DNA of 64,000 bases from Thermobacillus sp. ZCTH02-B1 (GCF_002159085.1 NZ_LZRU01000017.1:17748-81747); one strand, 5' to 3'. Counted from the stretch's first letter, positions 35,763-44,708 are shown. Notes: generated from the sequence alone by a model not told the origin. Numbers and translations are program-made.

Positions 35763-37362
35763 CGAGGTCACGATCCGCGAAGGCTTGAAGGCGAAAATCG
35801 ACTGGGATGCGCTCGGATTCGCGATCTGCGCCGAAGCCGCCGACGGCGAGGAAGCGCTGCGGGCCATCGAGACGCACGAACCGGACGTCGTGTTCACGGA
35901 CATCCGCATGCCGGTCATGGACGGACTCCGGCTGCTCAAGGAGTGCGCCGAGCGGTTTCCGCACGTGAAGACGGTCGTCCTGTCGGGCTACGACGAGTTC
36001 TCGTACGCGCAGGTCGCGCTTCGTTACGGAGCCAAGGACTATCTGCTGAAGCCGATCATCCGCAAGGAACTGACCGGGCTGCTGGAACGGATCCGGCGGG
36101 AGTTCGAGGAGCAGCGGCGGGACCCGCGGGAAGGGCAGGCGCCGTCCGACTGGAACGAGCAGACGGCCCATTTCCTGCGCGAACAGTTCCTGCTGGATCT
36201 GGTCAAGGGGGCGGACCGCCCGTTTCCCGAACAGATCCGGGAGCATGCCGCGCGGCTCGGGCTTGACGCCTACCTGGCGGATGACGCGAAGGTCCGCTTC
36301 CTGGTCGCGGAGATCCGCCACGAATCGATGTATGAACCCGGCGGGCGGCGGGATGACCTGCTGTTTCTCGCGTTCTATTATCTCGTTCGGGAACTTTGCC
36401 AGGAATGGCGGCGGGACGCGTTCGTCTTCCATGATCCGGCCAGGCGGAACATGCTGCATCTGATCGTGGGCGCGGACGAGGACGAGCGAGCCGTGGAAGC
36501 GTGGGCGGACCGGACGCTGCAACCCGCCGTCCGGCGGTATCTCAAGGCCGAATGCGTGGTCGGCATCGGCTCCGCGGTGTCCGGACTCGGGAACCTGAGG
36601 GAAGGATTCCAGTCGAGCCTGTACGCCTGGTCGCTGAGTCCCTCCGGCCTGAAATCCGGCATCATCCTCGCCGACCGCGCCATGAAGGATGATCCCGGCT
36701 TTCCGCCCCAGACGGAGCGGAAGCTCGCCACCCAGCTGCAGAACCTGGACGCCCGGGCCTTTGAAGCCTGCCTGAACGAACTGCTGGGACCCGAACTGTC
36801 CTTCCGCAGCCTTGCCGTGCGGTTCCTGAAAATCCTGTTCGTGCTCGAAACGTTCTGCCGGCGGCATGAACTGGAGTCGCCGGAGATCGACCGCATCCTG
36901 CTGGGCATGCCGGACAGCGTCTGGCAGCTGCAGAACGGGATCCGCATGAAGACGCTCCTTGCGGATCTCGCTGCCCGCGCCATCCGGCAGGTCCGGGAAA
37001 CGCAAGCCTCCGGCGGCGCGGAAATCGTGACCGCGATCAAGCGCTATCTGCATGACAATTATGCGTCCAGCGACATCAGCCTGGGGTTGCTCGCGGAGAC
37101 CTTCCACGTCAACCCGACGTATCTGTCGGAATTGTTCAAGAAGCACACCGGGGAAACCTATACCGAGTACCTGATGAATCTCCGCATCGACAAGGCCAAG
37201 ACGCTGCTGAAGGATCCGCTGCTCCGGGTCGTCGATGTCTCGGAGCTCACCGGTTTTTCCAATCCGAACTACTTCAGCATCGTGTTCAAGAAGCAGACGG
37301 GCATGAGCCCGCTCGAATACCGGAACCGGGAGCTGGGACGCGACGGAAACCGATCAATTTGA
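35737..37362 (+). CDS. Response regulator with AraC DNA-binding domain, YesN-type
   Basis: A 541-residue regulator: receiver domain with phospho-acceptor Asp in DVVFTDIRMPVMDG (about residues 49-62), conserved Thr/Ser-Tyr and Lys in SGYDEFSYAQ and KPI, a long linker domain, and a C-terminal AraC pair (ISLGLLAETFHVNPTYLSEL, SELTGFSNPNYFSIVFKK). It pairs with the kinase encoded upstream and should activate the following ABC transporter operon, whose promoter has a perfect -10 but no clear -35. Confidence 0.95.
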   Translation: MFKVLIVDDEVTIREGLKAKIDWDALGFAICAEAADGEEALRAIETHEPDVVFTDIRMPVMDGLRLLKECAERFPHVKTVVLSGYDEFSYAQVALRYGAKDYLLKPIIRKELTGLLERIRREFEEQRRDPREGQAPSDWNEQTAHFLREQFLLDLVKGADRPFPEQIREHAARLGLDAYLADDAKVRFLVAEIRHESMYEPGGRRDDLLFLAFYYLVRELCQEWRRDAFVFHDPARRNMLHLIVGADEDERAVEAWADRTLQPAVRRYLKAECVVGIGSAVSGLGNLREGFQSSLYAWSLSPSGLKSGIILADRAMKDDPGFPPQTERKLATQLQNLDARAFEACLNELLGPELSFRSLAVRFLKILFVLETFCRRHELESPEIDRILLGMPDSVWQLQNGIRMKTLLADLAARAIRQVRETQASGGAEIVTAIKRYLHDNYASSDISLGLLAETFHVNPTYLSELFKKHTGETYTEYLMNLRIDKAKTLLKDPLLRVVDVSELTGFSNPNYFSIVFKKQTGMSPLEYRNRELGRDGNRSI

Positions 37363-37409
37363 AGATCGATTGCCGAGAATATTGAATGCGTCGACACCTG
37401 CCCGGACCC

Positions 37410-37415
37410 TATAAT
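37410..37415 (+). promoter_or_regulatory. -10 element before the sugar transporter operon
   Basis: TATAAT, 37 nt upstream of the binding-protein start, with no recognisable -35 hexamer at the right distance; this suits an activator-dependent promoter. Confidence 0.5.
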
Positions 37416-37451
37416 CGAGTCGAACTTCTCGGAAATGCGGGGTGTCGATGA

Positions 37452-38819
37452 ATGGACAACAAGAAGGGGAGAATTCTGGGGATCCTGCTGCTCGCCGTCA
37501 TGCTGGTCTTCGGACTGGCCGCCTGCGGCGGCGGAAGCGGCAAAGGCGGCAATGCTTCCGACGGCAGCCGGCAAAGCGAGGGCGATGGCGGCGGAAGCGG
37601 CAACACCGGCGCAAGCGACGACAGCGGCAGCGGAAACACCGGAGGAAAGCAGGTCACGCTGGACTTCGTCTGGTTCACCGACGGCATCGAAGGCGAAGTC
37701 ATGAAAGCGATTATCAAGGACTATGAAGCGGAAAATCCCAACGTCAAGATCAACCTGGTGGAAGTGGCTTACAGCGATCTGAGCACGAAGCTCAGGACGA
37801 TGATCGCGGGCGGAAGGCCTCCGGCGCTGGCCCGCGTGACGGATACGGGGTATTACAAGAACCAGGCGCTTCCGCTGGATGATTACATCGGCGATCAGGA
37901 AGCGTTCACGTCCCAGTTCATGGATTCGATCAAACCGTACTACGTGATGGACGGCAAGGTTATCGCCGTGCCGATGGACGTCACCGCGAACGGGCTGATT
38001 TACAACAAGACGCTGTTCGACAAGGCCGGCGTTCAGGTTCCGCAATCGCCGGACGAAGTCTGGACCTGGGACGAGTTCAAGGATGCGCTGAAACAGGTCA
38101 TGGAGAAGGGCGGCGCCAAGTTCGGCCTCGTCTGGGACTTCACGCCGCACCGCTATTCCACGCTGCTGTACCAGTTCGGCGGAAGCATTTTCAATGCGGA
38201 CGGCACGGCGGCGGCGATCAACGACGATGCGGGCGTCAAGGCGCTCGAATATTTCGTCCAGCTGCACAAGGACGGCATCATTCCGGAGTCCGTCTGGCTG
38301 GGCGGCGAAAATCCGAACAACCTGTTCCGCACGGGCACGGTGGCCGCGCACCTCGCCGGCAACTGGATGCTCAGCAACTACCGGGAAATCACCGAATTCG
38401 AATGGGGCGTCACCTACATGCCGAAGGCGGAACGCCGTTCGTCGGTGCCCGGCGGCAAGTACGTCATGGCCTTCAAGGGATCCGGCGTGGAGGACGAGGC
38501 GGCCAAGTTCCTGTTGTACCTCTCGTCGAAGGAGGTCAACGGCCGTTACTGCCAGGAATCGCTGTTCATCAGCCCGCGCAAGGACAACGCGCAGCTTGAC
38601 TATGCCTTCGGCAAGGAAATGTTCGAGATCTTCTCCAACGAACTGGCGAACACGCCGGCGGAGGCGGCGAACGACTGGTCCAGGCAGGAACTGATCACCC
38701 AGTTCACGACGGACATGCGCAACCAAATCGTCGAAGCCGTGGCCGGCAACATGACGCCGCAGAAAGCCATGGATCAGTTGGCCGCGCTGATCAACGCCAT
38801 CATCGCGAATACGAACTGA
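37452..38819 (+). CDS. Sugar ABC transporter substrate-binding lipoprotein
   Basis: A 455-residue extracellular receptor of the family 1 (MalE-like) type. Signal peptide and lipobox VFGLAAC, then a Gly/Ser-rich linker to about residue 60 and the two-lobed binding domain (LDFVWFTDGIEGEVMKAIIK, PVPMDVTANGLIYNK-type hinge wording, DEVWTWDEFKDALKQV). It hands oligosaccharides to the two permeases downstream. No ATPase is encoded beside it, as usual for systems sharing an MsmX-type ATPase. A hairpin separates it from the permeases. Confidence 0.95.
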   Translation: MDNKKGRILGILLLAVMLVFGLAACGGGSGKGGNASDGSRQSEGDGGGSGNTGASDDSGSGNTGGKQVTLDFVWFTDGIEGEVMKAIIKDYEAENPNVKINLVEVAYSDLSTKLRTMIAGGRPPALARVTDTGYYKNQALPLDDYIGDQEAFTSQFMDSIKPYYVMDGKVIAVPMDVTANGLIYNKTLFDKAGVQVPQSPDEVWTWDEFKDALKQVMEKGGAKFGLVWDFTPHRYSTLLYQFGGSIFNADGTAAAINDDAGVKALEYFVQLHKDGIIPESVWLGGENPNNLFRTGTVAAHLAGNWMLSNYREITEFEWGVTYMPKAERRSSVPGGKYVMAFKGSGVEDEAAKFLLYLSSKEVNGRYCQESLFISPRKDNAQLDYAFGKEMFEIFSNELANTPAEAANDWSRQELITQFTTDMRNQIVEAVAGNMTPQKAMDQLAALINAIIANTN

Positions 38820-38856
38820 GCGCCAACAACCGATGGCAAGCGGCATTCCGCCGATC

Positions 38857-38881
38857 GGGCTGCCTATCCGGCAGCCCTTTT
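38857..38881 (+). terminator. Intercistronic hairpin between binding protein and permease
   Basis: Stem GGGCTGCC / GGCAGCCC with a 5-nt loop, followed by TTTT, 37 nt past the binding-protein stop. Probably a partial terminator or mRNA-stabilising hairpin giving more receptor than permease. Confidence 0.7.
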
Positions 38882-38913
38882 CCATCGGCAGCACGTTCCG
38901 GCGAGGTGATTCC

Positions 38914-39777
38914 ATGCGACCGAAATCCTATGTGCCCTATGTGTTTCTGATGCCCAACCTGCTGATCTTCTCCGTGTTCATCGTCTTTCCGGCCCTGTTC
39001 GGCATCGTGTACTCCTTCCACAAATACGACGGGCTGAACCCGATGGAATTCGTCGGCTTCAGGAATTATGCCTCCCTGCTCCAAAGCCGCGAGTTCTGGG
39101 AGGTCATGCGCCGTACCTTCGTATACGTCGTCACGGCCGTTCCCTTGATTTTCGCGGGGGCGCTGCTGATCGCCATGATGCTGGTCCAGGAGATCCGGGG
39201 CAGGGGACTGTTCCGCGCGGTCTACTATTGGCCGGTCATGATCTCGTTCATCATCGTCGGTCTGACCTGGAAATGGATCCTCGGCGACAGCTTCGGCGTG
39301 GTCAATTACCTGCTGGAGCGGATCGGACTGGAACCGGTCAAATGGCTGTCGGATCCGACCTACGCGAAACTGTCGGTGATCCTGGCGACGCTCTGGTCCC
39401 GGATCGGATTCTACATGGTCATCTTCATCGCCGGCCTGCAATCCATTCCGCAGGACTACTATGAAGCGGCCCGGATCGATGGCGCGAACCGGATTCGCAC
39501 GTTCTTCAACATCACCCTGCCGCTGCTCAAACCGACGAGCCTGCTGGTGCTGATCCTGTCGGTCATCGAGGCGTTCAAGCAATACCCGCTCATGATGGCC
39601 CTGACAGGCGGCGGTCCCGGCAAAGCGACGACCAACATCGTCCAGTACATCTACCAGACGGGCTTCATCAAGATGCAGCTCGGCATGGCGAGCGCCATGT
39701 CGGTCGTCCTGTTCGTGATCATCGCCGTGTTCACCGTCTTCCAGTTCCGGCTGACGAGAGGAGGGGCCATCGAATGA
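38914..39777 (+). CDS. Sugar ABC transporter permease (MalF type)
   Basis: A 287-residue inner-membrane permease with six helices and the EAA loop YYEAARIDGANRIRTFFNIT. ATG 38914 (GAGGTG upstream) is preferred to an earlier in-frame Met that falls in the hairpin region. Partner of the next gene, which it overlaps by 4 bp; together they form the channel for the oligosaccharide receptor. Confidence 0.95.
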   Translation: MRPKSYVPYVFLMPNLLIFSVFIVFPALFGIVYSFHKYDGLNPMEFVGFRNYASLLQSREFWEVMRRTFVYVVTAVPLIFAGALLIAMMLVQEIRGRGLFRAVYYWPVMISFIIVGLTWKWILGDSFGVVNYLLERIGLEPVKWLSDPTYAKLSVILATLWSRIGFYMVIFIAGLQSIPQDYYEAARIDGANRIRTFFNITLPLLKPTSLLVLILSVIEAFKQYPLMMALTGGGPGKATTNIVQYIYQTGFIKMQLGMASAMSVVLFVIIAVFTVFQFRLTRGGAIE

Positions 39778-40592
39778 CCGCCCGCAACAAGGCGTTGCTC
39801 TACATCGCGCTGATCGCCCTGTCCCTGCTGTACCTGTTCCCGGTGGTCTGGGTGGTCCTGTCGTCCTTCAAGGACGCGAACGAACTGTACGCCTGGCCGC
39901 CCCGGCTGTTTCCGAAGCATTTCACGCTGGAAAACTACACGACCGCACTGGAAGAAGGGAATTTCGGCCGCTATTTCCTGAACAGCGCCTTCGTCACCAT
40001 CACGTCCACGCTGCTGCTCATTCTGATCAACACGATGGCGGGATTCGCGCTGGCGAAGTATCGCTTCAAAGGGGACACGTTCATTCTGATCGCGATCATC
40101 TCGACGCTCATGATCCCGCTGGAAGTCATCATGATCCCGATCTTCAAGGTGATCAGCTGGCTGGGCATGTACAACTCGTACTGGGGCATCATCATCCCGC
40201 CCGCCGCCACGCCGACCGGCGTATTCCTGATGCGCCAGTTCCTGCTGACCGTGCCCGACGATCTGCTCGAGGCCGGGCGCATCGACGGCGCTTCCGAATG
40301 GCGGCTGTACACGCGGGTGATCCTGCCGATCGCGACGCCGGTGGTGGCCACGCTCGCCATCTTCTCGTTCATGTGGCGCTGGGATGATTTCCTGTGGCCC
40401 CTGATCGTCATCAGCACGCCCGAAAAATATACGATTCAGCTCGCCCTGTCCAATTTCATCGGGCAATACGACGTGGACTGGGGCAGCCTGCTCGCGATGT
40501 CGGTCGTCTCGATGATCCCGGTCCTGATCGTGTTCCTCATCTTCCAGCGGCAGTTCGTCAAGGGCATCGTCATGACGGGCATCAAGGGCTGA
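39774..40592 (+). CDS. Sugar ABC transporter permease (MalG type)
   Basis: A 272-residue permease with six helices and the EAA loop LLEAGRIDGASEWRLYTRVI. Last gene of the transporter operon; its 3' end overlaps the convergent glpP gene by 11 bp, leaving no room for a terminator between them. Confidence 0.95.
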   Translation: MTARNKALLYIALIALSLLYLFPVVWVVLSSFKDANELYAWPPRLFPKHFTLENYTTALEEGNFGRYFLNSAFVTITSTLLLILINTMAGFALAKYRFKGDTFILIAIISTLMIPLEVIMIPIFKVISWLGMYNSYWGIIIPPAATPTGVFLMRQFLLTVPDDLLEAGRIDGASEWRLYTRVILPIATPVVATLAIFSFMWRWDDFLWPLIVISTPEKYTIQLALSNFIGQYDVDWGSLLAMSVVSMIPVLIVFLIFQRQFVKGIVMTGIKG

Positions 40593-41160
40593 CGCCCAGC
40601 CACCCGTCCCACAGCTCCATCCGCGACGTCGTCACGGCCGCCGCCCCCGCCTCCAGCGCCGCCGCCACCTCTTCCCGCGTGCGGATGAGCCCGCCGGCGA
40701 TGACGGGGACGCCGGTCCGCTCGCGCACCTCGCGGATCCATTGCGGCAGCAGGCCCGGCAACACCTCGATCAGGTCGGGCTGCGCCTGCTTCGCCACCTC
40801 GACGCTCGTGTCGATCGCGCCCGAGTCGATCAGGAACAGCCGCTGGATCGCGAGCGCGCCGTTCTGCTTCGCCTTGCGGATGACCGCGGCCCGCGTGGAG
40901 ATGAGCCCGGCCGGCCGGATCTGCCGGCACAGAAATTCCGCGGCGTATTCATCGTTCTTAAGCCCGTCGATCAAATCGGCGTGCAGCAGCACGCGCTTGC
41001 CGTGGTCCGCCGCGAGCTTCACCAACGACTGCAGCAGGCCGAGGCGCCCGCCCAGCATGACGATCCACCTGGCTTCGGTCTTCAGCAGCCGCTCCAGTTC
41101 CTTCGGATGCCGGAAGGCGGGCAGCAGCCGCTGTCCGCCGAACGGATGGTCCGTCGCCAC
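40582..41160 (-). CDS. glpP: Glycerol-3-phosphate-responsive antiterminator GlpP
   Basis: A 192-residue TIM-barrel RNA-binding protein that in Bacillus binds glycerol 3-phosphate and the glp leader mRNA to prevent termination. Recognised by the run LLHADLIDGLKNDEYAAEFL, PAGLISTRAAVIRKAKQNG, AIQRLFLIDS and VIAGGLIRTREEV. It is unlinked to glpFKD here, whereas in many Firmicutes it sits just upstream of glpF. The likely target in this window is the glpD leader at 26559-26700. Transcribed alone toward the permease gene. Confidence 0.92.
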   Translation of the reverse strand: MATDHPFGGQRLLPAFRHPKELERLLKTEARWIVMLGGRLGLLQSLVKLAADHGKRVLLHADLIDGLKNDEYAAEFLCRQIRPAGLISTRAAVIRKAKQNGALAIQRLFLIDSGAIDTSVEVAKQAQPDLIEVLPGLLPQWIREVRERTGVPVIAGGLIRTREEVAAALEAGAAAVTTSRMELWDGWLGVSP

Positions 41161-41291
41161 CGCTCATCCCTCCCGTAATCGGCCTCACGCCGTCCTGTCC
41201 GTTCCGATAGCCGGTCCGTGATGCCGGACGTCCGGCCGTGACCGGATCCGGTTGTCCGTCACGGTTGCCCATCATTTCTCCGGATGCGATG

Positions 41292-41333
41292 AAAAAACCT
41301 GCCGGCGCGATCCCGACGGATCATGCCGGCAGG
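41292..41333 (-). terminator. Intrinsic terminator downstream of the ferredoxin-NADP reductase gene
   Basis: Minus-strand stem CCTGCCGGC / GCCGGCAGG (41298-41306, 41325-41333) with an 18-nt loop followed by T6. It is about 190 nt past the stop at 41526; the stretch between is repeat-like. Confidence 0.85.
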
Positions 41334-41349
41334 CCCTGACATCCGTGTC

Positions 41350-41505
41350 GCTTCCGGAACGGTCCCCGCCCCGCTTCTCAAAGACAATCCGCTTCCGATC
41401 CGTTTCCGGAACGATCACGGCCCCGCGTCTCCGGGACGAGCCGCGGCCGCTCCGCTCCCGGAACGATTCGCGGCCGCACCGCCCGGACATTCCCCGCCGC
41501 GCCGC
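41350..41505. repeat. Degenerate 52-bp tandem repeat, three units
   Basis: The word TCCGGAAC (or CCCGGAAC) recurs at 41354, 41406 and 41458, exactly 52 bp apart, and the bases that follow (ACGATCACGGCC-like, then CCGCGTCTCC-like) are partly conserved in each unit. GC-rich, noncoding, between the reductase stop and its terminator. Confidence 0.5.
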
Positions 41506-41525
41506 GGACCGGGTCCGGCGGAGCG

Positions 41526-42602
41526 TCATTTCGGCGCGCCGGCGAGCTCCGCGAACAGCCGCTTCTTGAGCGCGCGGTTGCGCTCCCGGAACAGCTCGTT
41601 GTGCGAGGACACCATCCCCCATCCCGGCGCGTCGGGCGTGATGTACTGCTTCGCCCGGTTGACCGCGTTCGCGGCATCCTGGAAGCAGCCGGCGATCAGA
41701 TGGAGCTTCCCTTCGTGCCACAGGATGTCGCCCGCCGCGAACAGCCCCGGTACGCTCGTCTCGCCGGACGGCGTGCCCTTCACGCAGTATTCGTCCTTCA
41801 TCTCGATGCGGACGCCGCTGTTCCCGATGATGTCCGTCTCCCGCTCGTAGCCGTGGCAGACGACGAGGTCGTCGATTTCGAGCTCCGCGACCGCGCCGTC
41901 TTCCAGATCCTTGAGCGCAACCCGGCCGATGAGATCCTCGTCCCGCTCCGACGGGATCAGACGGATGATCTCGGTGTTCGGCAGGCATACGACGCCGTTC
42001 CGTTCCAGCATCGTGACCGACGCTTCGTGGCCCTTCAGCGTGTCCCTGCGGTACGTCAGATAGACCTTGCGCGCGAATTCGCTCAGCTCGTTCGCCCAGT
42101 CGATCGCCGAGTTGCCGCCGCCGGCGACGAGCACCGTCCTGTCCCGGAAGCGGCCGATCGACTTCACGGTATAGTGCAGGTTCGACGCCTCGAACCGCTC
42201 CGCGCCCTCCAGATTCAACTTCGTCGGCTTCAGGATGCCGCCGCCGATCGCAAGGATGACGGTCCGCGAATGGTGCAGCCTGCCCGACGCCGTCCGCAGC
42301 ACGAACAGGCCGTCCTCGTCTTTGTCGATCCCGGTGACCTTCTCGTTCAGCACGATCTCCGGGTTGAACGTCATCGCCTGCCGCACGAGGTTCCCGATCA
42401 GCTTCTCGCCCGTCGTCGGCGGCAGGCCGCCGACATCCCAGATCACCTTCTCGGGATAGACGTTGAGCTTCCCGCCCAGGAAAGGCTGGCACTCGATGAG
42501 CTTCGTCTTCATCTCGCGCAGCCCGCTGTAGAAGGCCGCGTACAGGCCGGCCGGGCCGCCGCCGATGATCGTCACGTCGAACAGTTCGCGTTCTTTCGTC
42601 AT
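41526..42602 (-). CDS. Ferredoxin-NADP(+) reductase, thioredoxin-reductase-like (YumC/YcgT type)
   Basis: A 358-residue flavoprotein that moves electrons between NADPH and ferredoxin or flavodoxin. FAD site VTIIGGGPAGLYAAFYSGLR near residue 10, NADPH site VLVAGGGNSAIDWANEL near residue 160, and GLFAAGDILWHEGKLHLIAG near the C-terminus. The CxxC redox pair of true thioredoxin reductases is absent, which identifies this subfamily. A Fur-like box lies 137 bp upstream; in Bacillus subtilis the related ycgT is, to my knowledge, in the Fur regulon, so a role in iron release or siderophore reduction is reasonable. Confidence 0.92.
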   Translation of the reverse strand: MTKERELFDVTIIGGGPAGLYAAFYSGLREMKTKLIECQPFLGGKLNVYPEKVIWDVGGLPPTTGEKLIGNLVRQAMTFNPEIVLNEKVTGIDKDEDGLFVLRTASGRLHHSRTVILAIGGGILKPTKLNLEGAERFEASNLHYTVKSIGRFRDRTVLVAGGGNSAIDWANELSEFARKVYLTYRRDTLKGHEASVTMLERNGVVCLPNTEIIRLIPSERDEDLIGRVALKDLEDGAVAELEIDDLVVCHGYERETDIIGNSGVRIEMKDEYCVKGTPSGETSVPGLFAAGDILWHEGKLHLIAGCFQDAANAVNRAKQYITPDAPGWGMVSSHNELFRERNRALKKRLFAELAGAPK

Positions 42603-42738
42603 GACGGTTCCTCTCCTTGCGTCCTTGCGGCAACATGCCGTGACACCGCCGGACGGCCGGATTCACGTCACGCTGCCGGATTTTCTTTCGCGCCGTCCAG
42701 AAGCAGGCGCCCGAAGAAGGCCGTTGGCCTTGCGATAT

Positions 42739-42753
42739 TGAGAATCATTATCA
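42739..42753. promoter_or_regulatory. Fur box
   Basis: TGAGAATCATTATCA is a 7-1-7 inverted repeat with one mismatch to the TGATAATNATTATCA Fur operator of Bacillus. It is in the AT-rich part of the upstream region of the ferredoxin-NADP reductase gene. Confidence 0.85.
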
Positions 42754-42878
42754 TATCAAATGCCGCATCCCATATTATCATCGCGCCGTCGGCGTGTCAA
42801 TAACCGGCGTCACGGGGCGCGCCATGCCTCATCACGGCCCGATGCCGCAAGTCTCGAACCGCCGGGACATGCGATCCG

Positions 42879-43787
42879 TCAACCGGCGGCGAAGACATAT
42901 CGAAAGTTCCATACCGTCCATTCGTCCATCTCGTACCACGTCTCCTTGCCGTTGTCCGCCACTTTGAGCAGGTTGTCCAATCCCTCGTAGGATACGAATT
43001 CGATGGTTCCCCCGTGGGCATACAGCCTCAGCAGGTAGCGGATCTTTTCCGGATGGGGATCGGGCGCGGGAACCTGTTTCTTTTCAGCCGGGATGAAATT
43101 CTGGGCGACCAGCTTCATGCGATGGGTCGATGTGAGGTATCCATCGTGGTTTCCTTCCCCTTCATAAAAATAGATCAGCCCCGTATCCCAAAGCCTTTCT
43201 TCGAACGGAGCCTCCGGCATGTAATCGGGACGCTTCAGCAAAGCGTCCACGATCGGGCGCAAGTCGCCGTTCGTGCCGAACCCCTTCATCCCGTACCAGT
43301 CGGGAAACGCAATCAGCCCGTGATCCCCGACCTGAATCCGGATCCGCTCGTTTCCGTCGCCGAGGTGAAAATAAACCTCGAGCAAATTGTGGGGAGTATG
43401 CGTCTCTTCTCCGGTAATGAAGGTGAATATGGATATGAGCTCCTCTTTCAATTTCGGATGTTCGATCGGAATCGTGGCCGGCGCATAATTCGCATCTTCG
43501 CAGACCAGCACGATTTCGTCCCATTCCTTCTTCTGCAGATATTCCCGCAGTTTGTCCGGGGCCGGTATTCGTAACGTCACGTCCCCGTTTTCGGCATTCG
43601 CCGGCTGAGCGGGATCCGTCCCGGAATCCCCGGTGTTCAGGGGAGCGGGGCGAAGCGGGACGGAAACCTCGTCGATCCGCGGCGTCTCGGACACGGGCGC
43701 CTTGCCGGAAGAACGACCCGTGCATGCCGCCGCAAACAAGAGCACGGAAAAAATCAACAGTCCAATCGTCCGTTTGACGATTGCCAT
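42879..43787 (-). CDS. Hypothetical lipoprotein
   Basis: A 302-residue lipoprotein: signal peptide (VKRTIGLLIFSVLLFAAAC, lipobox FAAAC), a Pro/Thr-rich linker, and a soluble domain (WDEIVLVCEDANYAPATIPI, LKEELISIFTFITGEE, WYGMKGFGTNGDLRPIVDAL). Not recognised. ATG 43787 is chosen to put the basic KR directly before the hydrophobic core, with GGTGG upstream; the frame opens 11 codons earlier. Single gene. No function proposed. Confidence 0.75.
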   Translation of the reverse strand: MAIVKRTIGLLIFSVLLFAAACTGRSSGKAPVSETPRIDEVSVPLRPAPLNTGDSGTDPAQPANAENGDVTLRIPAPDKLREYLQKKEWDEIVLVCEDANYAPATIPIEHPKLKEELISIFTFITGEETHTPHNLLEVYFHLGDGNERIRIQVGDHGLIAFPDWYGMKGFGTNGDLRPIVDALLKRPDYMPEAPFEERLWDTGLIYFYEGEGNHDGYLTSTHRMKLVAQNFIPAEKKQVPAPDPHPEKIRYLLRLYAHGGTIEFVSYEGLDNLLKVADNGKETWYEMDEWTVWNFRYVFAAG

Positions 43788-43910
43788 GTTCAAATCCACC
43801 CCCCATCCCGTAACGGACATCCGTTGACATGACCGCGCAATCCGTGCAATATGATGGTATTATGCATGATTTTACCACAACATCAACGGCATCCGCAGCC
43901 GGACGCGCCC

Positions 43911-44458
43911 CTACAGGCCGTCCGGGTTCGCGAGCGGGTGGAACATCGCCTCGACGAGATCGGTCGGCCCGGGCGGCGCGGGAAGATTCGCAGGAAGACG
44001 GCCGGAAGCGCGCCCAGGACAAGCAGCGTCAGAATTGCCGACCGCTCCCTCTTCCGCGCCGCGCCGATCTCCGGCCGTTCCCCCGGAAATATCAGCGCCT
44101 CCGCAAGAATAAAGACAGCCGGCATTCACCCCTTCTTCGCCGGCCGCTCCCGCCCCCCGGCCGTGCAATCGTCGAACGTCCCTCGCCTGGCCGCAAGATG
44201 CTCGCATCATTTCCTTGCGCACTTTCACCTCCGGAAACTTCTCATATCCCACCGGACCTTCACCTTGCGCCATTCAAGCGGATACCTGCGATGGAAAACC
44301 TCTGCGATCCCGATGATGTCCGTCCTCAGGTTCCGCTTCACCGTCTGCTCGATGCGGAGAACAATCGTCCGCTCGAGCTTCTCTCGAACAGCCGGTACCA
44401 GCTCTGCAAAACGTTCGAACCGTACTTGAACATCGGAATCGGATGTCTTAAATTCCAA
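43911..44458 (-). pseudogene. Decayed 3' end of a spore-germination (GerC-type) operon
   Basis: On the minus strand 44458-44225 encodes the C-terminal region of a Ger(x)C germinant-receptor subunit: VREKLERTIVLRIEQTVKRN, then LRTDIIGIAEVFHRRYP and EWRKVKVRW. The frame breaks near 44243; one extra base would read through RWEYEKFPEVKVR, the expected continuation. A small membrane-protein frame follows from 44125 (FILAEALIFPGERPEI, helix LTLLVLGALPAVFL), and in another frame ends PTDLVEAMFHPLANPDGL, as in the small proteins that often follow gerC in Paenibacillus; that last comparison is from memory. The upstream three quarters of gerC are missing: at about 44455 the DNA changes to AT-rich sequence. 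Confidence 0.6.
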
Positions 44459-44481
44459 TATTTAAATTTAATAACATTTGA

Positions 44482-44487
44482 TATAAT
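44482..44487 (+). promoter_or_regulatory. -10-like TATAAT in the AT-rich leader
   Basis: TATAAT about 140 nt before the leader ORF of the cysteine-rich protein gene. The surrounding DNA is so AT-rich that a chance match is possible and no good -35 is present. Confidence 0.3.
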
Positions 44488-44624
44488 ATTAGGATAGATT
44501 TGGATAATCCATTTTATGGTCCTATTTCAATTATATATACCAATATTTTGTTTCTCATCCATCATGGAATTCAATATTAATGGAAACATCCATATCAACA
44601 AATAGATAAAGGAGATGATTTATA

Positions 44625-44657
44625 ATGTGGATGCCATATAATGGTACTCCTTTGTGA
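44625..44657 (+). CDS. Ten-residue leader ORF before the cysteine-rich protein gene
   Basis: AAAGGAG at 44608-44614, ATG at 44625 and ten codons giving MWMPYNGTPL before TGA. It ends 51 nt upstream of the next start. A strong ribosome site on a peptide this small suggests translational coupling, attenuation or a signalling peptide; chance cannot be excluded. Confidence 0.4.
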   Translation: MWMPYNGTPL

Positions 44658-44708
44658 TGTCATCATTTGCTCCATCATTATAAAAACTCTGAATGGAGGG
44701 AACATGTA

